Of a DNA stretch of 64,000 bases, positions 6,433 to 14,424 are shown piece after piece. The position numbers and the translations under genes are program-made. Position 1 is the first letter of the stretch; each line of letters starts with the position of its first letter. The stretch comes from Stutzerimonas stutzeri (lineage in GTDB: Bacteria > Pseudomonadota > Gammaproteobacteria > Pseudomonadales > Pseudomonadaceae): NCBI RefSeq assembly GCF_002890915.1, contig NZ_POUT01000010.1, positions 1-64,000 of the forward strand, written 5' to 3'. The notes under the pieces are model-generated. The model worked only from the letters and a program-made list of their open reading frames with translations. It searched no databases and was not told where the DNA came from.

Positions 6433-9035
6433 GGGATGTCGTCACCTTTTTTCGTTTTGCGCGTTGGCTGGCTGCGCTTTGGCTTCTCAGTGGAGGCACC
6501 GGCTGCGGTATCGGTATTCGGTTTTTCCGCGTCGTCTGCTGGCATGGGTTGGGAAGGCGATGGTGTCTTGGGCACGGCGGCCTTGCGCTTGGTCGACGTC
6601 CTACGGGGCGTCGGGGCGACCTGCTGCGCCGTGCTTTGCGCAGCGGCCGATTCTCCTGGCTCGATGATGGCTTCCTGGACGGCGCCGATCTGTCGATCGG
6701 CGATGACTTCCGGTTCGGGGCCGGTCTGTAGATCTGCAATGGTTTCCTGCACCTGCGCTGTGCCTGCTATCTGGACGAAGTCGGGCAGTGGGCGTTCCAG
6801 CACGCGATGCACGTCCTGCCAGCGTTCGGCGGCCGGGTTGTCGGCGATTTTCAGTTCCGGCACCAGTTGGGCGACGGCGTCGAGTATCGGCTGGCGATGC
6901 TCGACGGGAATCAGCAGCGGCAACGTCTTCAGGCTTTCCTCCGGATGGGCGAAGACCAGCAGGCCCTGAAGCCGGACGGTATCGCGCAGCGCCAGTGGGT
7001 CGATGTCGTACGGCTCGATCAGCGCCCGGCCCTGCCGGGCGAGCTGTTCGATACGCTCCTTGCCGATCTTTCCACCTCCCTGGCCGAGCAGGAACAGGAT
7101 GCGTGCCAGGCCTTCCAGGTCACCGCCGCGCGGCAGTGCGTCTTCCAGGCGAGCGGCCAGCGCCTGGTCCCAATGCGGGGCGCGATCCTCCAGGTTCACC
7201 GGCCGCTTTCCGCCGGTCAGCGTGCTGAGGCTACCGTAGAAGACGTGGAAGGCCATTTCCTGCATGGCGTCGCGGATGTCACGGTAGGTATCCAACTGCG
7301 CTTCGACCAGACTGGCGGTCCAGTCCTGCCAAGTGAACAGCGGATTGTCCGACGGCGCTGGGCGGCGGTTCTCGCGAACCCGTTCGGCCGTGCCCGGCAG
7401 CCACCAGAGTGCCGGATTCAGGCTGCTCCAGACGATCTGCTGCTGGTGGAATGGATGCAGGCGGCGCGACAGATCGGCCAGGGGCTCGTTGACGATCTGG
7501 CGCATCCAGGGCCGCGCCAGCCAGTCGTAGAGCGTGCTGTTGAGCTCCGAGGCACGCTGCACCAGGGCGAATTCACGCTCATCGTCGCGACCATCCTGGT
7601 CATCGGCGAGGATGTCTGCGATCTTGCGTGACTCGAAGTGCACGGCGTACTCCGCCTGCGCGTTCGGTGACGCGCCGGGAAGGTCGTCGATGACCAACTC
7701 GAACAAGCCCGGTGGCAGCAGGCCGATGGCTTCCACCGCGCCCAGCAACTGACGGTGTTCGCGGCGCGCGACCTGCCCGGAAACGAAGATACCGAGATGG
7801 CCGATGCTGGCATGGCGCAGGTAGACGATGGTACGGCCAGCACTGCGCAGGGCGAGGTCGCTGGGATAGACGTCGGCGATCCAGTTGAGTGCCTGCTGCG
7901 GCGGGGTGATGTTGTCGCCGTAGGAGCAGAACACCACCACTGGCGCCTCGATGCGGCGCAGGTCGATGCCCGTGCTGCGACGCGACAGACCGCTGGCCAG
8001 CCGGTTGCCGATGAACAGGTCGTCGACGATGGTTTCGATCTCCTCGCTGTTGAGCAGCGTGGGGCTGCCCCACCAGCGCTCGAACTCGAGGAAGCGCGGG
8101 GCTTCGCTGTCGACCTTGCTGAACAGGTTGTAGTACTTGGTCCAGAGTGCGTTGGCCGGGTTGAGGCTCTCGAAATTGCTCACCAGCCAGGTGCCGTCGA
8201 AGCGGCCGTTGCCGAGGTCGCTTCCGAACCGGGTCATCCAGGCGCCACCGAGCAGGCCGCCGGCGTAGCGCATCGGGTTGCGACCGTTGACGCCGGCCCA
8301 GTAGGACAGCGGCGCCCCGTTGATGATCACCAGTCCGGGCAGTTCCGGCCGTGCTGCCGCCAGCCCCATCAGCGCCCAGCCGGCCTGGCAGTTGCCGATC
8401 ACCACCGGCTTGTCGGCATCGGGATGGTGGTCGCTGACGTGTTCGATGAAGCGCGCCTCGGCCTCGGCGATGTCGAGCAGGGTCTGTCCCGCTTCGGGCG
8501 AGTGACTGAAGGCGATGAAGTAGGTCGGGTGGCCGGCGCGCAGGCTCTCGCCGATTTCCGAATCCTGCTTGAACCCACCGATGCCGGCGCCGTGGCCACC
8601 ACGTGGGTCGATGACGATCACCGGACGGCGCTGTTCGTCTACCGGCAGGTCCTCCGGCGGGAGAATGCGCAGCAGGGAATAGTTGACCGGATGGGGCAGG
8701 TCGCGTCCGTCGATCAGTACCTCGTAGGCGAACTTCAGGACCAGCGGGTAACCGGCGCGCTCGTGGGCCAGGGTGTTGTCGCCGCGCTGGCGTAGCGTGT
8801 CCCAGTACAGCAGGGTGCGCTGACTCAGGTCCGCCAGGTACTCCCAGCACTGCTCGGCGCTCGGTTGTTGCAGGCGACCGGCGAGGATGGGTGCGAGTAC
8901 CTTCTTCTGTCGCTGGCCCAATGCCTCGAGAACGATATCCAGCTGCAGCCGCTGCAACTGACCAAGATGGTCGAGCAGGCCCTGGAAAGATGAAAAGCGG
9001 TCTTCGTGCATTGCAAGATAAGTCTTCGAAACCAT
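6429..9035 (-). CDS. PhaC-like alpha/beta hydrolase (DUF3141 family) with basic C-terminal tail
   Basis: Protein of 868 aa, first gene of the operon with pta, ackA and fabI. Residues about 90-430 are an alpha/beta-hydrolase fold resembling polyhydroxyalkanoate synthase. The lipase-box-like GNCQAG has a Cys nucleophile (Cys216) as in PhaC. Candidate triad partners are Asp374 (SYGDNITPP) and His413 (IGHLGIF). The rest is a long uncharacterised domain ending in about 55 Lys/Arg/Pro/Ser/Thr-rich residues (TPRRTSTKRKAAVPKT and KPKRSQPTRKTKK), resembling the DNA-binding tails of PhaF or PhaM. A good ribosome binding site (GGGAG) precedes 9035. Family members are annotated only as DUF3141 or PHA synthetase-like. 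Whether it polymerises, depolymerises or transfers acyl groups is not known. Confidence 0.8.
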   Translation of the reverse strand: MVSKTYLAMHEDRFSSFQGLLDHLGQLQRLQLDIVLEALGQRQKKVLAPILAGRLQQPSAEQCWEYLADLSQRTLLYWDTLRQRGDNTLAHERAGYPLVLKFAYEVLIDGRDLPHPVNYSLLRILPPEDLPVDEQRRPVIVIDPRGGHGAGIGGFKQDSEIGESLRAGHPTYFIAFSHSPEAGQTLLDIAEAEARFIEHVSDHHPDADKPVVIGNCQAGWALMGLAAARPELPGLVIINGAPLSYWAGVNGRNPMRYAGGLLGGAWMTRFGSDLGNGRFDGTWLVSNFESLNPANALWTKYYNLFSKVDSEAPRFLEFERWWGSPTLLNSEEIETIVDDLFIGNRLASGLSRRSTGIDLRRIEAPVVVFCSYGDNITPPQQALNWIADVYPSDLALRSAGRTIVYLRHASIGHLGIFVSGQVARREHRQLLGAVEAIGLLPPGLFELVIDDLPGASPNAQAEYAVHFESRKIADILADDQDGRDDEREFALVQRASELNSTLYDWLARPWMRQIVNEPLADLSRRLHPFHQQQIVWSSLNPALWWLPGTAERVRENRRPAPSDNPLFTWQDWTASLVEAQLDTYRDIRDAMQEMAFHVFYGSLSTLTGGKRPVNLEDRAPHWDQALAARLEDALPRGGDLEGLARILFLLGQGGGKIGKERIEQLARQGRALIEPYDIDPLALRDTVRLQGLLVFAHPEESLKTLPLLIPVEHRQPILDAVAQLVPELKIADNPAAERWQDVHRVLERPLPDFVQIAGTAQVQETIADLQTGPEPEVIADRQIGAVQEAIIEPGESAAAQSTAQQVAPTPRRTSTKRKAAVPKTPSPSQPMPADDAEKPNTDTAAGASTEKPKRSQPTRKTKKGDDIP

Positions 9036-9137
9036 GACTTCGCTCCCATTATTGGCTGTTCGGCTCGGAGCACCGCATGACTCGACTCAAGCGATGGGTG
9101 CAGGCCTCTTCTTATAGCCAATGGAGAAAGTGCTGCA

Positions 9138-9170
9138 AAGATTTTTTTGTGCATTGCACAAAAAAATCTT
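9138..9170. promoter_or_regulatory. Perfect 33-bp dyad, probable PhaR (PhbF) operator
   Basis: Two 16-bp arms, AAGATTTTTTTGTGCA and its exact complement, flank a single central T. The core TTGTGCA-T-TGCACAA contains two TGCA elements, the kind of TGC/GCA-rich site reported for PhaR/PhbF repressors. A second, weaker copy (TTGTGCA-G-TGCAAGA) lies at 9182-9196. The dyad sits between the divergent starts of the PHA-synthase-like operon (9035) and the phasin (9321), and a phaR gene lies 1.5 kb away. The regulator assignment is inference; a transcript hairpin is the alternative. Confidence 0.6.
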
Positions 9171-9320
9171 GATAGTGATGTTTGTGCAGTGCAAGAATGC
9201 AGCGTGCCTCTGGTTCGAAAGAGGCTTACGGCAGACTCGATCGGTACGCCAGGTATTTGCCTCGTGGTGCGATCGAGCCGGCATTTTCGCAATGCGGGCC
9301 ATTGCCCAGGAGACTCGATC

Positions 9321-9896
9321 ATGTCCCTTTTCGATACGGAAAAACTGACCAGTGCCCAGAAAGCCAATGTCGACCTGCTGCAGCAGGTCGCAGGCAAGCT
9401 GTTCGAGGGTGCCGAGCAACTCGGCCAACTGCAGCTCAAGACATTGCGCACCACTTCCGACGCGCAGTTCGACAGCCTGCGCGAACTGGCGGTGGCGCGC
9501 GATCCGCAAGCCTTTGCCGAATGGCAGGCATCCTTCGCCCAGCCCACCGCTCAGGCCGAGCGTCTGCTGGAGTACAACCGCCAGGTGTATGAGCTGATTT
9601 CGGGAACCCAAACGGAAATCGCCAAACTTGCCGAACGCCAGGCCGAGGCGGCGACCAAGCAGGTACAGGAACTGGTCGAAGTGGTTGCCAAGAACGCACC
9701 GGCGGGTTCGGAGCCGGTGGTGGCGATATTCAAATCAGCTCTGGAAACCGCTGGCAGCGTTTATGACAGTGCCCAGAAGGCGGCCAAGCAGGCCGCCGAG
9801 ATCGCCGAGAACGGCATCGCCGCGGCAGCTTCCGCTGCCGGTCAGGCAGCCAGCGAGGCGGGCAAGGCTTCGGCTGGTACACGTAAACCGTCCTGA
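9321..9896 (+). CDS. phbP: Phasin (PHB granule-associated protein)
   Basis: Protein of 191 aa with no signal peptide. It is strongly helical and rich in Ala, Gln and Glu, as are phasin_2-family proteins that coat PHB granules. The N-terminal MSLFDTEKLTSAQKANVDLL is characteristic, followed by amphipathic helices through about residue 150 and a low-complexity Ala-rich tail with repeated AA-K-Q-A-A units ending in TRKPS. The start at 9321 has CAGGAG 9 nt upstream; longer in-frame starts run through the palindromic operator and are unlikely. It is divergent from the PHA-synthase-like operon and probably repressed by PhaR until granules form. Confidence 0.9.
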   Translation: MSLFDTEKLTSAQKANVDLLQQVAGKLFEGAEQLGQLQLKTLRTTSDAQFDSLRELAVARDPQAFAEWQASFAQPTAQAERLLEYNRQVYELISGTQTEIAKLAERQAEAATKQVQELVEVVAKNAPAGSEPVVAIFKSALETAGSVYDSAQKAAKQAAEIAENGIAAAASAAGQAASEAGKASAGTRKPS

Positions 9897-9911
9897 TCGC
9901 CGTCTGTCGTC

Positions 9912-9949
9912 GGGGGCCGCCAAAGCGTTTCCATAACGCCGTGGCCCCC
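9912..9949 (+). terminator. Hairpin terminator after the phasin gene
   Basis: The arms GGGGGCC (9912-9918) and GGCCCCC (9943-9949) enclose an inner stem GCGTT/AACGC. The structure lies 15 nt after the phasin stop. The T tract is weak (GTCTTC), so termination efficiency is uncertain. Confidence 0.55.
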
Positions 9950-9993
9950 GTCTTCATGCATACGCCATGGGATGGCAGTTTCGAGGAGTCTTA

Positions 9994-10512
9994 ATGAGAA
10001 AGGGTATTTCAATTGCCATGATCACGATGTTGTCGCTGGGGACAGTGACCATGGCACGGGCCGTCGATTTCAACGTAGCGGTCGGACGCACGGGGGAGTC
10101 GACCACGACCTATCGCGTCGGTGCGCAGTGGAATTTCCAGCGTAACTGGTTCGAGAGCGCTACCGGCAGACTGAGCGGGTACTGGGATGCCGGCTATACC
10201 TACTGGGAAGGGGACGAGAGGTCGAGCAACCACAGCCTGTCGCTGACGCCGGTGTTCGTCTACGAGTTCTCCGGGCGTTCGCTCAAACCCTATGTCGAAG
10301 CCGGGATCGGTATCGCCGTGTTCGAGCGTACTCGCCTGGAAGACAACCAACTGGGGTCCTCATTCCAGTTCGAGGATCGCATTGGCGCAGGGCTGCGTTT
10401 CACCGGCGGGCATGAGCTGGGTATTCGCGCCATCCACTATTCCAATGCCGGGATCAAGCAGCCCAATGACGGCGTGGAAAGCTATTCGCTGCACTATCGC
10501 CGCTCATTCTAG
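9994..10512 (+). CDS. pagL: Lipid A 3-O-deacylase, PagL-like
   Basis: Protein of 172 aa, close to Pseudomonas PagL in length. It begins with a signal peptide (MRKGISIAMITMLSLG, likely cut after ARA at about residue 23). The rest alternates in the manner of an 8-stranded outer-membrane beta-barrel and ends in an aromatic residue (RRSF). The C-terminal active-site region IRAIHYSNAG carries the His-x-Ser pair and a following Glu in GVES, matching the PagL His/Ser/Glu triad. It would remove the 3-position acyl chain from lipid A in the outer membrane. The start at 9994 follows GAGGAG by 5 nt. It has no evident link to PHB metabolism. Confidence 0.85.
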   Translation: MRKGISIAMITMLSLGTVTMARAVDFNVAVGRTGESTTTYRVGAQWNFQRNWFESATGRLSGYWDAGYTYWEGDERSSNHSLSLTPVFVYEFSGRSLKPYVEAGIGIAVFERTRLEDNQLGSSFQFEDRIGAGLRFTGGHELGIRAIHYSNAGIKQPNDGVESYSLHYRRSF

Positions 10513-10554
10513 GCATTGAGGTAATGCTGTTCAGGTAAAGAACAGAGAGTACTT

Positions 10555-10603
10555 TGTAGGAGCGCGCCATGCGCGCGAATCGCGGGCGTGGCCCGCTCCT
10601 ACA
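10555..10603. repeat. REP doublet (REPIN-like)
   Basis: TGTAGGAGC and GCTCCTACA form the outer arms of a 49-bp imperfect palindrome with GCGCGAATCGCGGGC in the middle. This is the usual Pseudomonas REP form, between pagL and phaR. Confidence 0.7.
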
Positions 10604-10696
10604 GATGATCCTGCAACCAGCTTGTGGCCTTTAAGTGAACGGCATTAAGGCATTGAGGGGCCTTTGCATACCGGACGGCCTGTCCGGTCGCTGGGG

Positions 10697-11275
10697 TCAT
10701 TCCTCGTCGTCGCTCTTCCTCTTTCCGTCCGCTCCGCTCCTGCCGGGTTTGTCCGCCGAGGGCATGTTGCCGAACAGGCCGAACAGATTCTGGGTATTCA
10801 GATAGAGATTCTTCGACTGGTCGATGTACTGCTGCATCAGGTTCTGCATCACGGGAACCTGCTTGTGCATGAATTCGCTCCAGGCCTGCGAGGACTGCAC
10901 TCCAGTCTGCGTCTGGATGTCGATGATGGTCTGGATACTCTTTTCCAGGTAGCTGCCCAGCATGCCCTGGAACGGGCCATAGAAGCGGATGATGCTCTTG
11001 AGCATGTCGCTGGAAAAGATCGGCTCGCCGTCGCTTTCCGCCTCCTGAATGATCTGCATCAGGATGCTGCGGGTCAGGTCCTCGCCGCTTTTGGCATCGA
11101 CGACCTGGAAGGGGATTTCGTCGATCACCATCTGCCGGATGTCCGCCAGCGTCACGTGAGTGCTGGTGTGAGTGTCATACAGACGACGATTGGAGTACTT
11201 CTTGATAAGGCGCGGGCTATTTCGACTGTCACCGGGCATACGGATTATCTCTGGTTCGACTGCCATTGTCGGCAT
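10697..11275 (-). CDS. phaR: Polyhydroxyalkanoate synthesis repressor PhaR (PhbF)
   Basis: Protein of 192 aa. The N-terminal PHB/PHA accumulation regulator domain (RLIKKYSNRRLYDTHTSTHVTL, residues about 18-39) is the DNA-binding signature of PhaR. It is followed by the family's polymer- and phasin-sensing region to about residue 170 and an acidic/basic tail (GKRKSDDEE). It represses phasin and PHB genes until nascent polymer titrates it away. The start at 11275 is chosen because AGGAGG lies upstream, though its 12-nt spacing is long; an ATG 9 nt further in is an alternative. TGC-rich half-sites around 11313-11330 (CGTGCA and TGCACG) could allow autoregulation. Confidence 0.92.
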   Translation of the reverse strand: MPTMAVEPEIIRMPGDSRNSPRLIKKYSNRRLYDTHTSTHVTLADIRQMVIDEIPFQVVDAKSGEDLTRSILMQIIQEAESDGEPIFSSDMLKSIIRFYGPFQGMLGSYLEKSIQTIIDIQTQTGVQSSQAWSEFMHKQVPVMQNLMQQYIDQSKNLYLNTQNLFGLFGNMPSADKPGRSGADGKRKSDDEE

Positions 11276-11507
11276 GGTATAGCAATTCCTCCTGGCACCC
11301 GATGGTTTGTGTCGTGCAAGGTGCGTGCACGGCAGGTGAAACTTCGCCTGGTGAAGCAAGTGTCACTCGGGGTGGACACTGACTATGGCGTCGCGGCACT
11401 GAGGCAGGCGTCCAGCCCTTGGCTTCGTATTCAGCATGGTGGGGTGTAGCGCGGGGCGAGAGGGCATGAACTTGGATCGATTGTTCGATCCGTGGTCAAG
11501 CAACGTG

Positions 11508-11954
11508 TCAGGCGATGGCCAGGGTCGTGGCGGTGAGCACCTGCTCATCGCTGAGGCCCTGTTCGCGCATCTGCTGGACCAGGCTGGCATTGGCCGAAGC
11601 CCATGCGCCGTTGAGCGTCGCCAGTTCCGACTGCAGCGCCTCCACCTTGACCCGCCTGGCCTCCGGATCGAGGCTCTGATCCGCCATCAGGGTCTTGAGC
11701 TCGGCTTCCTTCGCGGCGATTTGCGCTTTCAGTTCACGGATCATCTTCAGCAGTTGCTTGATGCTGTCGGGCAGTCCGCTCTCGTCGATGTCCTGGTTCT
11801 TTTCCCCGCTCTTGGCGGACAGGCTCCTGCCCAGTTCGGAAAGACTGACGCGCAAACCCTGGCGAAGCTCCTCAGGGGTTCGCTCGGCTGCTGTGCCTTG
11901 ACGCTGGACACTTCTGGCCAGATTGTTCAGCGGGGTGTTGGAGTCGATGCGCAT
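11508..11954 (-). CDS. Hypothetical coiled-coil protein, FlxA-like
   Basis: Protein of 148 aa without signal peptide or membrane segment. Residues about 60-120 (SIKQLLKMIRELKAQIAAKEAELKTL and on) are a clear coiled coil, resembling the FlxA-like family of unknown function. It ends in DEQVLTATTLAIA. AAGGA lies 7 nt before the start. It is followed by the amiR homologue on the same strand but is separated by more than 100 nt, so a shared function is not indicated. Confidence 0.6.
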   Translation of the reverse strand: MRIDSNTPLNNLARSVQRQGTAAERTPEELRQGLRVSLSELGRSLSAKSGEKNQDIDESGLPDSIKQLLKMIRELKAQIAAKEAELKTLMADQSLDPEARRVKVEALQSELATLNGAWASANASLVQQMREQGLSDEQVLTATTLAIA

Positions 11955-12077
11955 CGCGCGGTTCCTTGCATCGATCGTGGTCTCTTGAAGATCGACCGCG
12001 GAGCCGTGAACTTGAGTGCAGGTTTTCCCTATGCGGAACTCATCGAGGGCAGTGGCATCGATCGGCGAATCGCTGCT

Positions 12078-12710
12078 TCAACCGAGCGCCTTGGCATACA
12101 GCTCGTGGGCCTTGATCAGCGCTTCGGCGATTTTCTCCACCGGTTCCCGCTTGGCCATGGCCTGGTCGCGCAGGGCGTTGTAGGCATCGGTCTCGGACAA
12201 TCCCTTGGTCTCGATCAGGATGCTCTTGGCCTTCTGCACGGTTCGAGTCACGGCGAGGCGTCCTTCGAGGCGCTTGACGTGCTTTTCCCGGTCGCGAGCC
12301 TTGCGCGATTGATTGAGCGTCACCGAGAGGGCCGCCAGCAGGCCGAAGGACTTCACTGGCGAAGGGATCACGGCGAAAGCGTTCAACTGCAGCAGGGCCT
12401 CGACGATGATCGGGCTTTCGTAGGCGATCACCGGAATGACCGGTGGCGTGCCGGGCCGTCCCAGCCATGGTGCATTGGATGCAAGGGTTTCCGGCGCCAC
12501 CGAGAGGACGATCACGTCGGATTCCAGCGTCAATCGTTCGGGAATCGGCCACTGGGCCCGCACCTGGCAGCCGATACGCTGCAACTGGGCGATCAGCGCC
12601 CGGCCGTCTTCGTCGTCCGGGTGGATCACCAGCACGCTGGTTTCGCGTAGCTCCTTGATCCCGGAACTGCCGTCGCCGCGCTGGCGTTTCTTGGCGGCAC
12701 GCAGGGTCAT
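12078..12710 (-). CDS. amiR: ANTAR-domain transcription antiterminator, AmiR/NasT family
   Basis: Protein of 210 aa. Residues about 22-145 are a degenerate receiver (VLVIHPDDEDGRALIAQL; the phosphoacceptor region is not canonical). A coiled-coil linker follows (REKHVKRLEGRLAVTRTVQ), then the ANTAR RNA-binding domain (KAKSILIETKGLSETDAYNALRDQAMAKR, about 160-190). ANTAR proteins bind paired hexaloop RNA hairpins and prevent intrinsic termination. The start codon overlaps the amiC stop as ATGA, so the pair is co-translated as in the amidase operon of P. aeruginosa. No amidase is nearby. The likely target is the attenuator upstream of urtA at 14343-14424. Confidence 0.88.
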   Translation of the reverse strand: MTLRAAKKRQRGDGSSGIKELRETSVLVIHPDDEDGRALIAQLQRIGCQVRAQWPIPERLTLESDVIVLSVAPETLASNAPWLGRPGTPPVIPVIAYESPIIVEALLQLNAFAVIPSPVKSFGLLAALSVTLNQSRKARDREKHVKRLEGRLAVTRTVQKAKSILIETKGLSETDAYNALRDQAMAKREPVEKIAEALIKAHELYAKALG

Positions 12711-13852
12711 AGGTCGCTCCCCATCGAATTCGACCAGTCGTCCAGGCTTGGTGCGATGACGTACGGGTCCGGTTTCAGGTGATGGCGGCTCTCGAACAGC
12801 AGGTCGAACTGGCCCATGCGATTGACACGGCCGATGCGCGAGAACAGGAAGCTGTGATGGTTGTGCATGTCGATCCTGACCAGCCCTTGCGGCGCCTCGA
12901 ACTCCAGCCCGCGCAGGGCCTGGAGTATGTCCCCGACACGCTCGCGCCCGGCGCGGCGCAGCGCCTCCGCGAACAGATGGACCTGGAAGTAGGCGGCGTC
13001 CCAGCACATGTCCGTCACCTGGTTGGCGCCGAAGCGGGCCTGGTACGCGGCGACGCAATGGCGATTGGCCGGAGTGTCGACAGACTGGAAATAGGTCGCT
13101 GCGGTGATGTGCCCGGCGGCCAGCGCGGCGCCCATCTGCTGGATTTCCGTCTCGCTGGTCACCAGGCTGGCGATGGGCATTTCCTGAGGGTCCAGGCCAG
13201 CTTCCGCATAGGCCTGGTAAAGGTGACGCATGCTATCGCCGACCACCATCGAGAAGATGAACGAGGGCCGCAGTTGGCGGGCTTTCTCGATCACCTTGTC
13301 GAACTCGCTGCGGCCGGCGTTCAGCGGCAGGTAGTACTCGCCAAGCTTGGTGCCGCCACGCTCGTAGAGCAGGTCGCTCATCAGCCGGTTGGCTTCGTAG
13401 GGATAGACGTAGTCCGAGCCGACCATGAGCACGCGGGTGCCGTAGTGGCGGAACATGTACTCGGCGAGCGGCACGTTGTTGTGGTTCTGCGTGGCGCCGG
13501 TGTAGATGACGTTGCGCGAATATTCGAAGCCCTCGTAGAACACCGGGTAGAAGAGCAGGGCGTCGTGACGTTCCAGCACCGGCAGGGCGGCCTTGCGGGT
13601 GCTCGAGGTGTAGCAGCCGAAGAAGAACTGCAGGCCTTCGTCACGGATCAGCGACTCCAGGTGCCGGGCATACAGGTGTGGGGTCGAGTCCGGGTTGCGC
13701 AGCACCAGTTCCAGCGGGCGACCGTCGATACCACCGGCTTCGTTGATCTGCTCGATGGCGAACAGGGTGGCGCGGGTCATCGAGCGCTCGATGGCCGAGG
13801 TGACGCCGGTATCGGAAAACAGGCCGCCTATGCGGATCGGTTGGTCGGGCAT
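12707..13852 (-). CDS. amiC: AmiC-like negative regulator/ligand sensor (periplasmic-binding-protein fold, cytoplasmic)
   Basis: Protein of 381 aa, same length class as AmiC. It starts directly with PDQPIRIGGLFSDTGVTS and has no signal peptide, so it should be cytoplasmic. The two-lobed binding-protein fold resembles UrtA, encoded divergently: FFFGCYTSSTRKAALPVLERHDALLFYPVFYEG here and a similar block in UrtA. AmiC binds short amides and otherwise sequesters AmiR. Given the neighbouring urea genes, urea or a short amide is a reasonable ligand here (inference). The start at 13852 has AAGG upstream. A sigma-54 promoter candidate lies at 14079-14095. Confidence 0.85.
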   Translation of the reverse strand: MPDQPIRIGGLFSDTGVTSAIERSMTRATLFAIEQINEAGGIDGRPLELVLRNPDSTPHLYARHLESLIRDEGLQFFFGCYTSSTRKAALPVLERHDALLFYPVFYEGFEYSRNVIYTGATQNHNNVPLAEYMFRHYGTRVLMVGSDYVYPYEANRLMSDLLYERGGTKLGEYYLPLNAGRSEFDKVIEKARQLRPSFIFSMVVGDSMRHLYQAYAEAGLDPQEMPIASLVTSETEIQQMGAALAAGHITAATYFQSVDTPANRHCVAAYQARFGANQVTDMCWDAAYFQVHLFAEALRRAGRERVGDILQALRGLEFEAPQGLVRIDMHNHHSFLFSRIGRVNRMGQFDLLFESRHHLKPDPYVIAPSLDDWSNSMGSDL

Positions 13853-14078
13853 TGGTAAACCTTGTGTGAGGATTGGACCGGCGCGCAGGGCCGGTGGCTG
13901 TCCATGCGGAGGGCGCAGGTTCAGCGCGGCATGGTGACGCAGACTCTTATGGCCTGACTGGGCAGCCTGTGCCCGCTCTGGCAGGACCGCGCTGTCCCGA
14001 CCAGACGAGCGCGGCGAGTTCCAGGCCTGCCGGGGAGAGGCGCCTGGCAAATCGCCGCGCGAAAGATCGTCGGGACAA

Positions 14079-14095
14079 TGCAGTTTGCGGGCCAA
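14079..14095 (-). promoter_or_regulatory. Sigma-54 promoter candidate for amiC-amiR
   Basis: On the minus strand TTGGCCCGCAAACTGCA has GG and GC separated by exactly 10 nt and one mismatch in each half from TGGCACG-N4-TTGCA. Predicted transcription would begin near 14068, about 215 nt before the amiC start. Confidence 0.6.
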
Positions 14096-14167
14096 TCACG
14101 GCGAACGGATGGAGGCTCCGCTTTTCGGATGTTGCTTGTCACGTTCCGGTGCGTTCGGATGATCTAT

Positions 14168-14184
14168 TGCACCAAATGTGTGCG
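14168..14184. promoter_or_regulatory. Candidate NtrC binding site between divergent sigma-54 promoters
   Basis: TGCACCAAATGTGTGCG matches the NtrC consensus TGCACCA-N3-TGGTGCA perfectly in the left half and partially in the right. It lies about 80-95 bp from each of the two divergent sigma-54 -12 elements, a normal enhancer distance for both. Confidence 0.45.
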
Positions 14185-14247
14185 CCATTCTCCAGGGGCA
14201 TGCTGTATTCCCAGGGGGAAATAAGGCGGATGCGCCGTATTCGGCAC

Positions 14248-14263
14248 TTGGCATCGCTCTTGC
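14248..14263 (+). promoter_or_regulatory. Sigma-54 promoter candidate for the urt-ure operon
   Basis: TTGGCATCGCTCTTGC has the -24 GG (14250-14251) and -12 GC (14262-14263) with 10 nt between them, and TGGCA and TTGCT match the consensus. Transcription would start near 14275, giving a leader of about 180 nt before urtA that contains an ANTAR hairpin and a terminator. Confidence 0.65.
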
Positions 14264-14342
14264 TGTGTCTCGTCTCGAAAGACAATGCGGGCCATTTGCC
14301 ATACGCCTTTTCGCGGCAGGTATGGAAACGTCTCGCCCATGA

Positions 14343-14376
14343 CTGGCTTGGACAATGTCGTCCCGCCAGATTCGGC
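14343..14376 (+). promoter_or_regulatory. ANTAR-type RNA hairpin in the urtA leader
   Basis: A stem GGAC/GTCC closes the hexaloop AATGTC (14354-14359), supported by an outer CTGGC/GCCAG stem (14343-14347 with 14365-14369). ANTAR targets carry A at loop position 1 and G at position 4, as here. A second, weaker hairpin (GGC, loop ACAAGAA, GCC at 14374-14386) overlaps the 5' arm of the following terminator, the expected place for the second ANTAR hairpin, but its loop is 7 nt with G at position 5. Confidence 0.55.
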
Positions 14377-14382
14377 ACAAGA

Positions 14383-14424
14383 AGCCTGACTCCCGGTCAC
14401 CAGACCGGAGGTCGGGCTTTTTTT
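14383..14424 (+). terminator. Leader intrinsic terminator (attenuator) upstream of urtA
   Basis: AGCCTGACTCCCGGTC pairs with GACCGGAGGTCGGGCT (two G-U pairs, one mismatch) around the loop ACCA, followed by seven T residues (14418-14424). It ends only 30 nt before the urtA ATG, inside the predicted leader, so it must be read through for the urea operon to be expressed. Confidence 0.85.

Noticed and set aside
14150-14275. Short open frames within the amiC-urtA divergent region
   Set aside because: They cross the sigma-54 promoter and NtrC-like site and lack ribosome binding sites. The region is better explained as regulatory.
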